From contig CM068831.1 in assembly GCA_028554795.2 (NCBI GenBank), positions 62,751,269-62,815,268 of the forward strand: a stretch of 64,000 bases of DNA, written 5' to 3'. The stretch comes from Sinohyriopsis cumingii (lineage: Eukaryota; Mollusca; Bivalvia; Unionida; Unionidae). This document shows positions 9,623 to 19,140 of this stretch, one piece after another. Position numbers and translations under genes: made by a program. The notes below the pieces were generated by a model. That model was not told the origin of the DNA. It searched no databases and saw only the letters and a program-made list of their open reading frames with translations. How positions within the stretch are numbered: position 1 is the stretch's first letter; every line of letters begins with the position of its first letter.

Positions 9623-10018
9623 TTACATTGATCTGATCGATGATTGAAAGATATCATCGGCGTAGTCGGGAGAGTTCATCTCTATTGCAGATGAAAATGT
9701 TGGTACATGAGCTGTTATTTTTATTTCGGATTCCAGACCTGTGATATTTTTTATTCTGCGTGCAAATTCATCATTGATCTGTTCGATTTGATAACTTCCA
9801 GTCGGTATCCCAACAACTTTCCAGTCGGGGGTTCCACGGGGTCCAATTTTATGTGCAAACACCAGCGAATTATTTGGTTGTAATTCACCAACTGATTTTG
9901 ATCTGGTATTTGGCCAACTGTGGTATACTCGCAGCTGCGCTAACGCGATCTCGCTTACCCGAATCGCTGTTGGAAAATTAATACTGAATTCAGGGTTTGT
10001 TGAGCTTACCGTTATCAT
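9623..10018 (-). CDS. penton-like minor capsid protein, N-terminal part
   Basis: ATG at 10018 gives MITVSSTNPEFSINFPTAIR, then ALAQLRVYHSWPN and VVGIPTGSYQIEQINDEFAR, in an unbroken frame to a stop at 9623. The pattern (sensible beta strands, Phe-Pro-x-x-Ile, Pro-x-Gly-x-Tyr-x-Ile-x-x-Ile-Asn) is the N-terminal domain of the single-jelly-roll minor capsid protein found in adintovirus-like elements. Homologues are more than twice as long, so the gene is truncated where the tandem repeats begin. I chose 10018 rather than an in-frame ATG at 10072, because the earlier codons overlap and do not match the family. Confidence 0.6.
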   Translation of the reverse strand: MITVSSTNPEFSINFPTAIRVSEIALAQLRVYHSWPNTRSKSVGELQPNNSLVFAHKIGPRGTPDWKVVGIPTGSYQIEQINDEFARRIKNITGLESEIKITAHVPTFSSAIEMNSPDYADDIFQSSIRSM

Positions 10019-10556
10019 CGTGGTTTTCAGCGGGGTTGTATTTGTGGCTATCTGCTGAAGTAGTTGGGTCATTATTTAAACCGTCATTTTTCAAATGGTG
10101 GTTTTCTAAATCAATTTCTTCATTGTATATCTTCACCATGTTGGCAAATTCGGAATCTGATATCGTTGTATCGTCGAGGCTGAATGATATCAGCGACGAT
10201 AATTTCGAGTAGGTGGCCGTGGCTGTACTTAATCGCACAACATATTAATTTAATTTTGTACTCGTCCACGTGGATATCTTTTTAGCGATAATATTAAATA
10301 CCCCAGCAATTGCTGCTGATGATGAAACATATAGTGTTGCTATTGCTACCGTTGGCGGGGTCAGCGCTGGTTACACCACACCGGTGGACGCAACGAGTGT
10401 AGATACAGAGTATACTACAACATCGATGGCAACTACATGTCTTCGGTATTTTTTTACTTTCATGGTATACTTGTCAATGATGGTTTTTAACGCTGATTAC
10501 CATTCACGTACTTGATCATATATAAATTTCTGAACACTTGACTCTGTCAACGCCAT
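9990..10556 (-). pseudogene. two-segment membrane protein with helical tail
   Basis: One frame runs from ATG at 10556 (MALTESSVQK) to a stop at 9990 with three in-frame stops (after VREW, STGVV and TKLN). Two hydrophobic stretches (about VVAIDVVVYSVSTLVAS and PTVAIATLYVSSSAAIAGVF) are followed by KKIS and a helical segment TYSKLSSLISFSLDDTTISD ending EFANMVKIYNEE. The order of two membrane segments, a basic linker and an IS(D/H)-EF helix is widespread among these elements. Membrane role is inferred. The 3' end overlaps the penton-like gene start by 29 bp. Confidence 0.55.
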
Positions 10557-10563
10557 TATTATT

Positions 10564-11469
10564 TTACACAGTAACCAATTGAAGTGTTTCAGCAACAAAT
10601 TCCAGACACAACCAGTAAGATGTTGCGGTTAATTTCTTATCAGCTGCTTCCAGTATAAATGTCTCTTCGGTTCCGCTATTTAACACAACATTCACAACTC
10701 CGGAAAACTTATCGGTTGAATGCCGCCAGGGATATGCAATGTATATTCTAAATTTTGCAGCGCTGAACACAGACAACCTGTATACACCAGTAACTGTTGC
10801 TGTATGTTTGATGGTATTATTTTGCTGCGACCATATTGCGAACCTGGATGACACTGTGTGTACCACGTTGGTAATCTGTTTATGAGGAATTTTAATCAGA
10901 TTACGTTTGTTAACGATATCAGAAATTCCACTTATGATATCTTCTTATGCTTTCTTAACTGTCTCAATGTTCGTCTTGATATCAGAGAGTTTCATGTCAG
11001 CGGTCAATGGAGTACCAAAGAAAACATCTGCGATTTCATTAATTTCTACGAAGATTCGTGAATATATTTACATGAACGTCATACTCGGCCCGCAACGTGG
11101 ATAATTTATTATCTACGGTGCTGTAGCTAACGCCCACATATTTTTTGTTGCCGCATCTTCGTCGCATGTTGGGTCTCCGAGCACTACTATTTTATTTCCG
11201 TTCATGCTGAGTTCACCTGTCATTGTGTCACCGGCATTTTTCAAACGATTATCAGCGCTTCTTGCAGTTTCATCTCTGACGGTTGTAAACGATATACTCG
11301 AGTCTGTGATTCTACCGCCGTCAGTAAATACAGGGATGTTATCCGTGACCGCACCGAGAACTCGTCGAACTATATCATTCCAACAACAACAACTTCATCT
11401 CTGTCAACCCCAGCTAGGTTCAGATTTTTTTATACTCGCACTACGGGAATTTCCGTAAATATCTACCAT
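10564..11469 (-). pseudogene. fibre-like protein with phage-tail-fibre-type repeat
   Basis: ATG at 11469 opens MVDIYGNSRSASIKKSEPSW. After a frameshift the protein contains RLKNAGDTMTGELSMNGNKI followed by VVLGDPTCDEDAATK and, in another frame, NKKYVGV...NKLSTLRAEYDVHVN. The MTGxLxMxGNKIxxLGxPTxxxDAxxKxYV pattern is the classic trimeric-fibre repeat of phage tail fibres and is also carried by invertebrate adintovirus-like elements. A charged middle (SDIKTNIETVKK) and a C-terminal beta-rich domain of about 95 codons (10866-10564, unbroken) follow, compatible with a knob. Likely an attachment protein; not intact here. Confidence 0.65.
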
Positions 11470-11486
11470 TAGTCTTTTCTTTGTTT

Positions 11487-11892
11487 TCAAATCGTAGATT
11501 TCCAACGATGACTTGTATAATCGTGCATAATTTTGTAAGGTGGCAACGATGACTTTGATATAGACTCGAGCACAGCAATTTCTTCACGGCCGCATATTAG
11601 CGGATCGGTTAATTGTTGTGTTGGTAGCGTTGGGTACCAAACTGTTGCGTGAACGGGTGTGACATACCTGATAAATTCCTGCGGTGGAGCTAACCCATAC
11701 GAATCGAAATAAACAATTCCACAAGCGTCAATCGCGTATGATACCTAATGAGTTCCAAGTCCAGCGCTGTTATCAAGATTAATAATACCGGTTTCAACGT
11801 TGTTTGGATGTTTTGGTAATTGATCTCACATAAAAACAACTCTAAATTTTTTTTAATTGCTTGGGAGCATCAAGTAAATAAAAATTTGACAT
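11487..11892 (-). pseudogene. adenain-like cysteine protease (element B)
   Basis: Starts at MSNFYLLDAP (11892), parallel to the element A copy. An early frameshift in an A-run and a stop in place of the Trp of the active-site box (GTH, stop, VSYAID) break it. The catalytic His, the YFDSYGLAPPQEF acidic box and the ICGRE Cys box are all recognisable. Complementary to element A, which is unbroken but lacks the His. Ends at 11487, 18 bp before the fibre gene start. Confidence 0.65.
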
Positions 11893-11924
11893 TGGTGTAA
11901 AACCCCATTGTGGGTTCAACGTAG

Positions 11925-12404
11925 TGTTCATGGAAGTCTCAGACCTTTTCATAGATAAGTTCCTGGAAGTCTCAGACCTTTTTCTAGATAAGTTCATGGA
12001 ATTCTCAGACCTTGTCCTAGATAAGTTCCTAGAAGTCTCAGACCTTTTCCCATTGCTTGTTATAATGCCATTCCAGCAGCGGTTCCAAAAGCACCTAACG
12101 CGGCCGCCTTTGCAACAGCTGGGGCAGCAGCAGCTATCAGCGCTGGTATTGCTGCGAGAAGTGAAAATATTCCTCCGGTTTTAACTATGTCGTTGATGGC
12201 TCCGGCGGAGAGCTTAAGTCCTATTCCAGTCATGGATTGTTATCAAAAGTTTTCGCTGACGTTCTCTCAACGACAGTTTATTTTCACCGCCTGTGATATG
12301 ATTGTGCTTTAGCGTTATTGTGGTCCCACATTTTTTGCTGATGCGGATTTTATCTTCTTGATCTGACCAGGAGTCAGACTGACACTAACATGATAGTAAG
12401 ACAT
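11925..12404 (-). pseudogene. hydrophobic core-associated protein with repeated GLRLPG tail (element B)
   Basis: ATG at 12404 gives MSYYHVSVSLTPGQIKK; frameshifts in the middle separate it from LKLSAGAINDIVKTGGIFSL, AAIPALIAAAAPAVAKAAAL and GAFGTAAGMAL. The homologue at 415-837 ends in a single GLRLPGYRPY; here the tail is an array of four 11-residue units of the type GLRLPGTYLxK encoded by a 33-bp tandem repeat, with stops in three of the units. Loss of the tail frame shows the array was still changing after the gene decayed. Confidence 0.6.
11926..12056. repeat. 33-bp tandem repeat x 4 in the core-protein tail
   Basis: GGAAGTCTCAGACC-type phrases start at 11932, 11965, 11998 and 12031, an exact 33-bp period (11 codons). 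Units differ by a few substitutions. Confidence 0.9.
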
Positions 12405-12439
12405 TGTTATGAAATACCCGTGTTTCTAAATAACGTGGA

Positions 12440-13808
12440 TTAAGGTAATACATTAAGATTTTCCACTGGCGCATCAACGACTCTCATTGGACCACCAACA
12501 TCTTCAAGTAACACTGCTTTGTCGCTAAGTATAACAGCGATTGCTCTGTAATTATCACCAGCACCTGGATTCACACTAGCCCTGAAGTGTATATCAACGA
12601 CAGATTGCCTAAATAAATCTAAATGTTCTAGTGAAAAGTTTTGATCACGTCCGATATACGACAACAATCGATGATACACGCGAGCAACATAATTGTTTTC
12701 AAAATTTAAAATTATATCCTCGGCTGGTTCTTGATGTCTATTTATCCTCAAAGAAACCTCACTGACTCAAGGAGGTCAAATATCATATGGGAGTGTTCTT
12801 GATTATCCACCAGATTAACATTTCGCAGCGCAACAAATACGTGTCTCGGTGCAGAAATACCCTCCTGAGTCGCTATTGGCATGTAAATAACCCAGCGACA
12901 CAACTTTGGATACTATCGGTGGACATTGACTACCACGACAACAGAGACTTACCACCTGTGTTCAAAAAAGAAAGTAATCGCAGTTCTTCAGCAATCGGTG
13001 GAGTCATTACTGGCATCCACAGAGATAGTTTAAACAGTATTACTTTACCAGCAGCAGCAGCGGCTGGTCGCCAAATGGTATCATTATCGTTACTTTTTCG
13101 TACAAGCACAACTGTGTGTTTCGCTCCAAAGATAACTTTTCGGACATTTCTGCAAAATCCAAAGACATGTGATCGTGGAATCGCGCATGAAAATCTTCTA
13201 CGATCACCTTTTAACATTAGTTTACGGTTAGCAAATCCCATATTGTAATCGGTGTTGTTACCAAGTAGTATCAAAAATGCGGCGCCGGGTCTGGCTATTG
13301 TTGTAGGTGGACCTGGTTGTGGATCAACCGCAGTATCACGTGGTACTTGTACTTGAAGAAATTACTTATGATCAGGATTATCAGAATTATCTTTCGCAAA
13401 CATCATTGACGGACCGGTTGATCTTGTATACTCGTCGGAGTATCTTGCTAACCCTACTATTGTGGTGGCAACGTCAACATCTTTTTGAATTGTTTCTATG
13501 TTTTTTCCATCAATCATGTATGTGGCACTGTCAAATAAGGCCATAATACCATTATTAACAAAACCAACTGTAACATTCCTCCTATATGGTGTATTGAGAG
13601 GAACATCTGTTACAAGCTCACCTTCTACTTCAATAAATACATCAGCGGGTAAAAAATATCTACTTGTATCATGGACCTGCACTTCAATTCTTCCTCGTGC
13701 GATAGGTACACATACTTCATAAGAATAATACTGATAATCACGTACAGATTCATCTTTTTGAACTGGTCCATCCATGTCAAAAGCTGTATCAGATATACGT
13801 TTGAACAT
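12440..13808 (-). pseudogene. major capsid protein, double-jelly-roll type (element B)
   Basis: Runs from MFKRISDTAFDMDGPVQKDE (13808) to a stop at 12440. The first ~150 codons are unbroken: HDTSRYFLPADVFIEVEGEL, FVNNGIMALFDSATYMIDGK, IVGLARYSDEY. After a frameshift near 13350 come GFCRNVRKVIFGAKHTVVLV and RKSNDNDTIWRPAAAAAGK, a further broken section, then QEPAEDIILNFENNYVARVY and IAVILSDKAVLLEDVGGPMR. This copy retains the full C-terminus. The FGAKH...VR...NDNDxIxR block is highly characteristic of a capsid-like family widespread in invertebrate genomes. Capsid role is inferred from family context, size and position. Confidence 0.7.
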
Positions 13809-13844
13809 CTTTATTATACTGCTCATTTTTTAAATCGTAGTCGC

Positions 13845-14295
13845 CTAGTTCCTCGGGAAACTCTCCCCCCCCCCCCAATAAAACTCGTGTTTATTTTTTC
13901 ATCTCCACGTTGATTTACCAAGGCTGCTAGTTTTTTACTTGCGGCTTGGTTTATTATTTTACTGACATCCGCGGACATAACCTCTGTGGATGGCAAGTTT
14001 ACTTGTGGTTTAGCAGTCTGACGTCTGCGTAATAGTTGAGCTATTATGTCTATGATTGCCGTGAAAGCTTACCAGCAGTTCCAGCAACTGCAGTATGAGC
14101 TTTTTCACGAATAACGTCGATAGCTTTCATTGATAATTGTTTTGCAATTGGTACTGCTTTGGGAGCCATTCTTCTAAATAATCCCTGAATAACATTACCG
14201 AGCCCATCTCCGTAAGACGCTCTATAAGCAGGTAATCGTGAGTTTATTGTTCTGACCATCACGGTTCTGCGGTGGCCGTTATTATGTACGATCAA
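13845..14295 (-). pseudogene. basic core protein, pVI/pX-like (element B)
   Basis: ATG at 14295 (MIVHNNGHRRTVMVR) leads to SYGDGLGNVIQGLFRRMAPK and MKAIDVIREKAHTAV; a frameshift near 14050 separates this from PSTEVMSADVSKIINQAASK. The two halves match the unbroken copy in element A (2298-2741). A run of ten C residues (plus strand, about 13865-13876) disturbs the end. The last codons are uncertain. Confidence 0.55.
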
Positions 14296-14315
14296 CTTAT
14301 TTATTATTCATTTAT

Positions 14316-14600
14316 CTAATCACTGTAGTCATCAACGAGTTCATCAATGAGAGATCGATAAACATTAATGTCCATGAAGCCACCGCGAAATAATCGTTGA
14401 CATATATCAGCCGCTTCATTGATTATTTCCCTGGAATTATTTCCAGCTCGTTTTCCTCCTATGAGAACTTCTAGCCCTTGCACGTCATTGAGAATATTGT
14501 TATAACAAGTAACAAGACCACTTCCCGTAAAACCACTACCAGTAGGCGCATCGTGAAACTCTTCTTGTGGAGATTGTGGTCGAGTAGTTTGTTGTCGCAT
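14316..14600 (-). CDS. small GGKR-motif protein (element B)
   Basis: Unbroken 94-codon ORF beginning MRQQTTRPQSPQEEFHDAPT and containing LVTCYNNILNDVQGLEVLIG, GKRAGNNSREIINEAADICQ and a C-terminal RSLIDELVDDYSD. The frame is open further upstream (DPGYITFRQDIIKA), so the true start may be earlier. The homologue in element A is longer at the N-terminus. Function unknown. It ends 20 bp before the core gene. Confidence 0.55.
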   Translation of the reverse strand: MRQQTTRPQSPQEEFHDAPTGSGFTGSGLVTCYNNILNDVQGLEVLIGGKRAGNNSREIINEAADICQRLFRGGFMDINVYRSLIDELVDDYSD

Positions 14601-14704
14601 CGCTTTGATTATATCTTGTCTAAATGTTATATACCCTGGATCTTTTCTATTAACACGCGAATTTAAGGAGGCAAAATATAATGCAGGAAACCAATTTTTA
14701 GGTT

Positions 14705-15661
14705 CTAATTTTTTTTAACAAATTCAGGTTTTAAATAATTTTCTCTAGAATCATATTGATACGCAGCAATATTGATTAATTTATCCCGGAAAGCAAAAGT
14801 GTTAAGAGCTTCATTGATAAATATTACTGTATGTTGTGACGGTAATCTGGAAGACTTAGGTTGAGGTTCGGGCTGTGATTTTTGCTGTTCTATTTGTTGC
14901 AGAGGTGGATGAAGTTGATAGGAAGGTTCTTGCTCAGGTGGCGAATAGGGAGGTGGTGGTTGTTGAGGTTGCGATTTGTATTGTTTTACTTCTTCATTAT
15001 AAAGCCTTTGTATTTCATTTATAGAACTCGTTAATTTCACTTCATCATTTCTGGCTTGTTTTTTGTTGAAATACACACGATATATCCATCTCATGAAAGT
15101 ATCATTGTTTACGGTAGCATACTTTGGGTTTAAGATTTTATCTTTTTGAGCTATACTGTTCAGTATCATAGCAGGTAAATATTTGTCTTCAATTTCTTTA
15201 AGTTGCTTAATAACACATTCGTTAAATTTTGTAATCAGTTCAATATTTTCTTTTATTGGTTTAGGTTTTGATGCATGTTCGTTTCTCACGTCGGCGACTT
15301 CAGTACGAATTTTGCCAATACGTTCAAGTATTTCTTCACCTACCGGTTGAACTGCAGCTATTTCAGTTGGAAGTGCTCGTAAAATCTTTTTTGTTTTCTT
15401 AGTTCTCGCCGCTATTTTTTCAGTCTCCGTAGAGGTTTGTTGTATTGGCACAAGTAGACCTTCAGTAGCTGTTACAACTCTTTCGGTAACTTTTGTAACA
15501 GGTCTAAATAACTGTTCTGTACCTTCTACGAATTCAACTTGGGATTCTTGTCGAGCTTGTAACTTGTCTTTAACAGCATCTCTTAATGGTATATACTTTT
15601 GTATTGCTTCCTCTCGCTCCCAAGCTAATCTAGTTGCGTAAGGTTCTCCGAGGTTTGCCAT
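14705..15661 (-). CDS. coiled-coil, Pro/Gln-rich protein, first gene of element B
   Basis: The longest unbroken gene of family 1: 318 codons from ATG at 15661. Residues 1-130 are helical and basic (AIQKYIPLRDAVKDKLQARQ, EGTEQLFRPVTKVTERVV, KKTKKILRALPTEIAAVQP); a middle with MRWIYRVYF follows, then a Pro/Gln-rich linker (about residues 220-275, PQQPPPPYSPPEQEPSYQL containing a PPPY-type late-domain-like motif) and a C-terminal domain (INEALNTFAFRDKLINIA). Only the helical part is conserved with element A. The PPPPY motif could recruit host WW-domain/ESCRT factors, but that is speculation from the motif alone. Confidence 0.6.
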   Translation of the reverse strand: MANLGEPYATRLAWEREEAIQKYIPLRDAVKDKLQARQESQVEFVEGTEQLFRPVTKVTERVVTATEGLLVPIQQTSTETEKIAARTKKTKKILRALPTEIAAVQPVGEEILERIGKIRTEVADVRNEHASKPKPIKENIELITKFNECVIKQLKEIEDKYLPAMILNSIAQKDKILNPKYATVNNDTFMRWIYRVYFNKKQARNDEVKLTSSINEIQRLYNEEVKQYKSQPQQPPPPYSPPEQEPSYQLHPPLQQIEQQKSQPEPQPKSSRLPSQHTVIFINEALNTFAFRDKLINIAAYQYDSRENYLKPEFVKKN

Positions 15662-15690
15662 TATTTGATACAACATTTTTCAATTGGTAG

Positions 15691-16000
15691 CAGCAACAAG
15701 AGTGAAGTCTCCTACTCGGCACTCAGTCACCGCAATCCCTTTTTAACGATTTCCAGGAAGGCTTATTTTTGCGAATATAGAGTGAATCAATTAGAGTCTG
15801 TTCGCCCTCTCTCTGGAATTATTTGTTATAATTTTATTTAACTATAGCAGCAGAGATGGTGAAGTCTCATACTCGGCACTCGATTGGTAAATCCTTCGCT
15901 TTAATCATTGAGAACCTTTCTTTTTCTCCAAATTTCAGGCAGGCTTATTTTTGCGAATAGAGACTGGGTCAATTAGAGGCTGTTCGCCCTCTCTGCTGCT
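15691..16000 (-). repeat. right terminus of element B with tandem terminal units
   Basis: The outer 98 bp (15903-16000) is the partner of the left inverted repeat. A second, shorter copy of the same terminal sequence ends at about 15821 (GCGAATATAGAGTG...CTGTTCGCCCTCTCT). Each unit begins in the plus direction with AGCAGCA(G/A) and GTGAAGTCTC(C/A)TACTCGG (15691 and 15846), so each is bounded by inverted AGCAGCAGAG-like ends, as in element A. Confidence 0.75.
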
Positions 16001-16005
16001 AGTGC
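16001..16005. repeat. right target-site duplication of element B
   Basis: AGTGC, identical to 7400-7404. Confidence 0.8.
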
Positions 16006-16239
16006 TGAAAAAAGATGTATGAATATGGGCAGAACAAGAGTTTTTACCAGAATTACTTTACCAACTATCGACAGATGTCTTTGACCCCAGCTTGCCAGTA
16101 TTCGTTTTGCCTTTGTTAGTTTCTTCATATAATTAATTTCCACCATCTGTTGCAAATCTGGAGAGAAATCTATGCCAAGGAGTGTAAAGTAAGAAAAGGA
16201 CCAAATTAGTGGGCTACTGGTATATCGTGGGAGTCTCAA
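16006..16239 (-). mobile_element. LINE ORF2 fragment (L1/Tx1-like), right of element B
   Basis: Minus-strand frame with FTLLGIDFSPDLQQMVEINY, KLTKAKRILASWGQRHLSIV and GKVILVKTLVLPIFIHLFSA: the region just after the reverse transcriptase of L1-clade LINEs, where lengths and spacing fit well. It is interrupted at HLFSAL by element B and resumes at 7399. The 5' end appears truncated near 16240. Confidence 0.8.
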
Positions 16240-17259
16240 TTTTTGGATACTTTCAATCTGCCCTCGACGCTCACACTCTATAATCTACCTGGCCCGACTG
16301 GATCGGTGATAGTCCTTTCGACTACAAACGGAGGTAGTGTGGCAAGTAGTCTTGATGCATATTGTGAATGGATGACCATAAAGCATGGAAATGAGTCCAC
16401 ACCACATGATTCATCATTGCAATCAGGTAAAGGTTTTGTTCTTTTCAGTTGTTTATTTTGTTTGATTATCCATTATGTTTTTATTTTATATTCATCACCC
16501 ACAATGAATCCCAACAAGGCGACTTAAGTGCCAGGGACACACAGGTGTGATAATCAACAACTACAGTTACCTCCCGGTTGATCCGTTAAGCCATCGCCTC
16601 TGAGGAAGTCTTCTGAGAATGAAATAAGATAAAAGAAAACAAGGAACAAAATTGGAGGAAACTTTAAAGGCAAACATGGCATCAAGAGAGATACCGCGAA
16701 AGAAGGTAAATAGAAAGTTAGAAAGCAAGTTAAGATGACTTCATAGGGTTCGGAGTGACATTTACCGGGACCGAGCTCATCTCGACCACCTATCTAGTAA
16801 AAGGTAGAGGCCAAAACAATGTGGCGCATCGTGGAGCCACTTATGGGCTTTCCCTTTACTAAACTGCCAGGATCTTTTCCTCCTTTGACACGAGTCGAAA
16901 CCTACAGCCAAGAGGCTGCTTCCACTCAGTCTGCTCTTATGACCGGCGGAGAGGATGCATCGGACCTATTCTAAACCCCAAATCCAACAGTGGGATTACG
17001 GAAAGTAACTCAAAATGACTTAATTATACCATGATTGAGCTACTCTCCTTGAGATGCATCAATTGATAATTTTTTATCAATGGAGGTGAAATAGGCCTAG
17101 GGTAGAAGATACTGAAAATGTAAACAATCCTTTTTAGGGACTGACTCGCTCCTTGCAAAAACAAATTCCCAGAATTCAAGATAGCACAAAACAATTTCTT
17201 CTGAAACTGCTGAGTATTAAAACTAGCTATGAAATTCGTGAGCGATATTATTTTCAAGT
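16240..17259. other. intergenic, no gene recognised
   Basis: Short open frames only; a purine-rich stretch at 16620-16760 has no features I can name. Confidence 0.4.
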
Positions 17260-17910
17260 ATCCACTATGACAGCAACATCGGATGTAAGATTAAGACCAT
17301 TTCTATATAGGACAAACTGGACACCATTAAAAGAGGTTGGGCATTATTATGGCCATCCAATCAGGAGAATTAGTGACAATATTTTCAATTTGTTCGTTAT
17401 GGGATCCATATTTGCTTTTAGATTTGTACCATTTTTACCACGAACCAATACGATATAGCTTTCTATTTAGAAGGAGTAACAAACTAAAAAGATTTTCGAG
17501 ATGGCTGTCATAATGGCCATTCTTGATGTCAGGTTAGCACCATTTTTATCAACAAGAAAACCCAGAGTAGATATGATTTTCATTTTAGGAGCAGCCACAA
17601 TATTTTCAATGTGGCCACTGTGAACGCCATAATCGATACCCAATTTATCTTTATGACGAACACAACGCCATAAAATCTTTTGTTGAAAAACCCATAATTA
17701 GAAGACTTTCCATTCAGCAGGGGCAGATATAAAACTTCAAAGATGGCTGCCATTGTGGCATTATTGGATGTCAGGTCGGAACCGTTTTCATTTAAAACCA
17801 ACCAGACCTCATAAGGAGTCTGTGGAGAAAACCCCATGCTGATGTGAACATCCTTTCTGGAGAAATAGCCACAACAAGATTTTCAGTATGTCTGCAGTGG
17901 TGACTATATT
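17260..17910. repeat. diverged tandem repeat, mobile repeat family also at 51.1 kb
   Basis: Units share GATGGCTG(C/T)CATNNTGGC, GATGTCAGGTN(A/G)GNACC and TTTTCA(A/G)TATG phrases, recurring near 17275, 17505 and 17745. A related block lies at 51110-51520. Non-coding. Confidence 0.6.
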
Positions 17911-18119
17911 TTATGTATGAGCAGCACTATTTCCATTTTGGACCAACTACTTCATGGGATGACTTTATTGTTTTTTGCATATCTAATTTCTATTGTGCTG
18001 ACCTTTGTCTATAATAGACATTATAACTTTGGGCCTACTAGACTAGTTTTGTTGTGTAAACAACATATCACATAGCCTTTTCCACGCTCTTAAGTTTCAG
18101 TACCAGATCTGAGTAGTGA

Positions 18120-18350
18120 AGTGGGACGATTCAGTGACAATGGGAAAGTACATTACGGACCCATCATGGGCCTGTTTAGCGACAAGATTTATAGCGACAA
18201 TGGGAATTAGCATTACAAGACCCCCTTGGGCCTGTTTAGCGACAAGTACTTTTAAGTACACCCTGGGCCACTATAGTGACAAGGGGAATTGAACATGGGA
18301 TTATTGGGTTTGTATAGCGACAAAGGAAAGTGGGGTTTGTATAGTGTCTG
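18120..18350. repeat. short tandem repeat around GGGCCTGTTTAGCGACAAG
   Basis: The phrase GGGCCTGTTTAGCGACAAG or close variants (GGGCCACTATAGTGACAAG, GGGTTTGTATAGCGACAAA) recurs four to five times at spacings of about 55-70 bp just before the left-end genes of the Polinton. It may mark the element boundary. Confidence 0.6.
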
Positions 18351-18489
18351 ACGTCAAGGTAGGGGAGATTGGTAACAATGTTGCAACTAGGAGGCGGTGA
18401 CGTCACAGTAATGAGCAAAGAGCGGGTATACAGAGAGAACACAGACAAGGAACAAACGCTTATACAATATTTCCTTTTAAATTTGGGAG

Positions 18490-18546
18490 GCAAGAAAGCA
18501 ATTTCTTTTCGATTCAAATGAGTGGCCCTGAAAAGGGTCTTTGGGT
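18490..18546 (-). terminator. histone-type 3' processing signal 1 (stem-loop plus purine element)
   Basis: Minus strand: 5' flank CCCAAA, six-bp stem GACCCT / AGGGCC (one G-U pair) around a four-base TTTC loop (18524-18539), 3' flank ACTCA, and GAAAAGAAA 9 nt further on. The histone mRNA consensus is CCAAA, a six-bp GGYYCT/AGRRCC stem with a TTTC loop, ACCCA, and a purine-rich downstream element pairing with U7 snRNA. Match in flanks, stem, loop, spacing and downstream element is near complete. Confidence 0.75.
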
Positions 18547-18559
18547 TCTTCTGCTTCTT

Positions 18560-19133
18560 CTTTTACTTTCTCCAATTCTTCCACCAAGTCCTCACTTTTT
18601 CAATCATTCCTTTCTTCTTTATTCCGTCTCTGGAATCCAGTCTGGATGGCCCCTAGATCTCAATTTTTCCTGGACCTTCATCCAGTTGTTATTTAGTCTC
18701 TCAAAGCCCTCTTTCTTCCTTACGTTTTCCTTGTCCTTTCTCTCTTTAGTCCATTTTCTTTAATTTTCTTTACTTCTACGTCTATCACCTTTCTCATCAG
18801 TTCTTCAGCCTTTTTTAGTTGGTCCAGGAATCTGTTGACAAACTGCAACCAATTCCAATACAATATATCTTCCAAAAAGCACCTGGCCATTATCCAAGGC
18901 CTCGTTCAACGTTCCCACTCTGACATGGGGGGATTAATCAATCCTCTCAACTTCTTGACTTCTTCTTCTATTGTCCCTTCTATCTTCTGCCTGGCTACTT
19001 TCAGTTTGTTAGTATAGACCAGGCTCTGTGGTAACTTCCATTCTTTCTCTATCCTTTTAACCACATATTCACCATCTATCATCCAATAATACATCTCCTT
19101 CAAATCATTTAACAAAGCTGTCACTGCTACCAT
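18560..19133 (-). pseudogene. left-end gene L1, helical protein, unrecognised
   Basis: ATG at 19133 opens MVAVTALLNDLKEMYYWMID; a frame with one internal stop continues through LRGLINPPMSEWER, CFLEDILYWNWLQFVNRFLD and KKAEELMRKVIDVEVKKIKE to 18765; further helical pieces in other frames (FERLNNNWMKVQEKL) reach to the stem-loop at 18546. Strongly helical and charged; no family recognised. Upstream (19141-19215) it shares a promoter-like motif with gene L2, and downstream it has a histone-type 3' signal. Confidence 0.45.
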
Positions 19134-19140
19134 CTTTCGT

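Larger units (their letters stand above)
7405..16000 (-). mobile_element. Element B: adintovirus-like element with both termini, 8.6 kb
   Basis: The termini are inverted repeats beginning AG(A/C)AGCAGAGAGGGCGAACAG, alignable for ~95 bp, and flanked by AGTGC target duplications. Between them lie nine minus-strand virion-type genes and two plus-strand remnants (zinc ribbon, HNH endonuclease). All but a few genes carry stops or frameshifts, so the copy is fixed and inactive. No DNA polymerase B, integrase or ATPase was found. The penton-like gene is cut at 9623, where a block of tandem repeats (9005-9560) begins, so a lost internal segment is likely. Same family and orientation as element A but an independent insertion. 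Confidence 0.85.
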
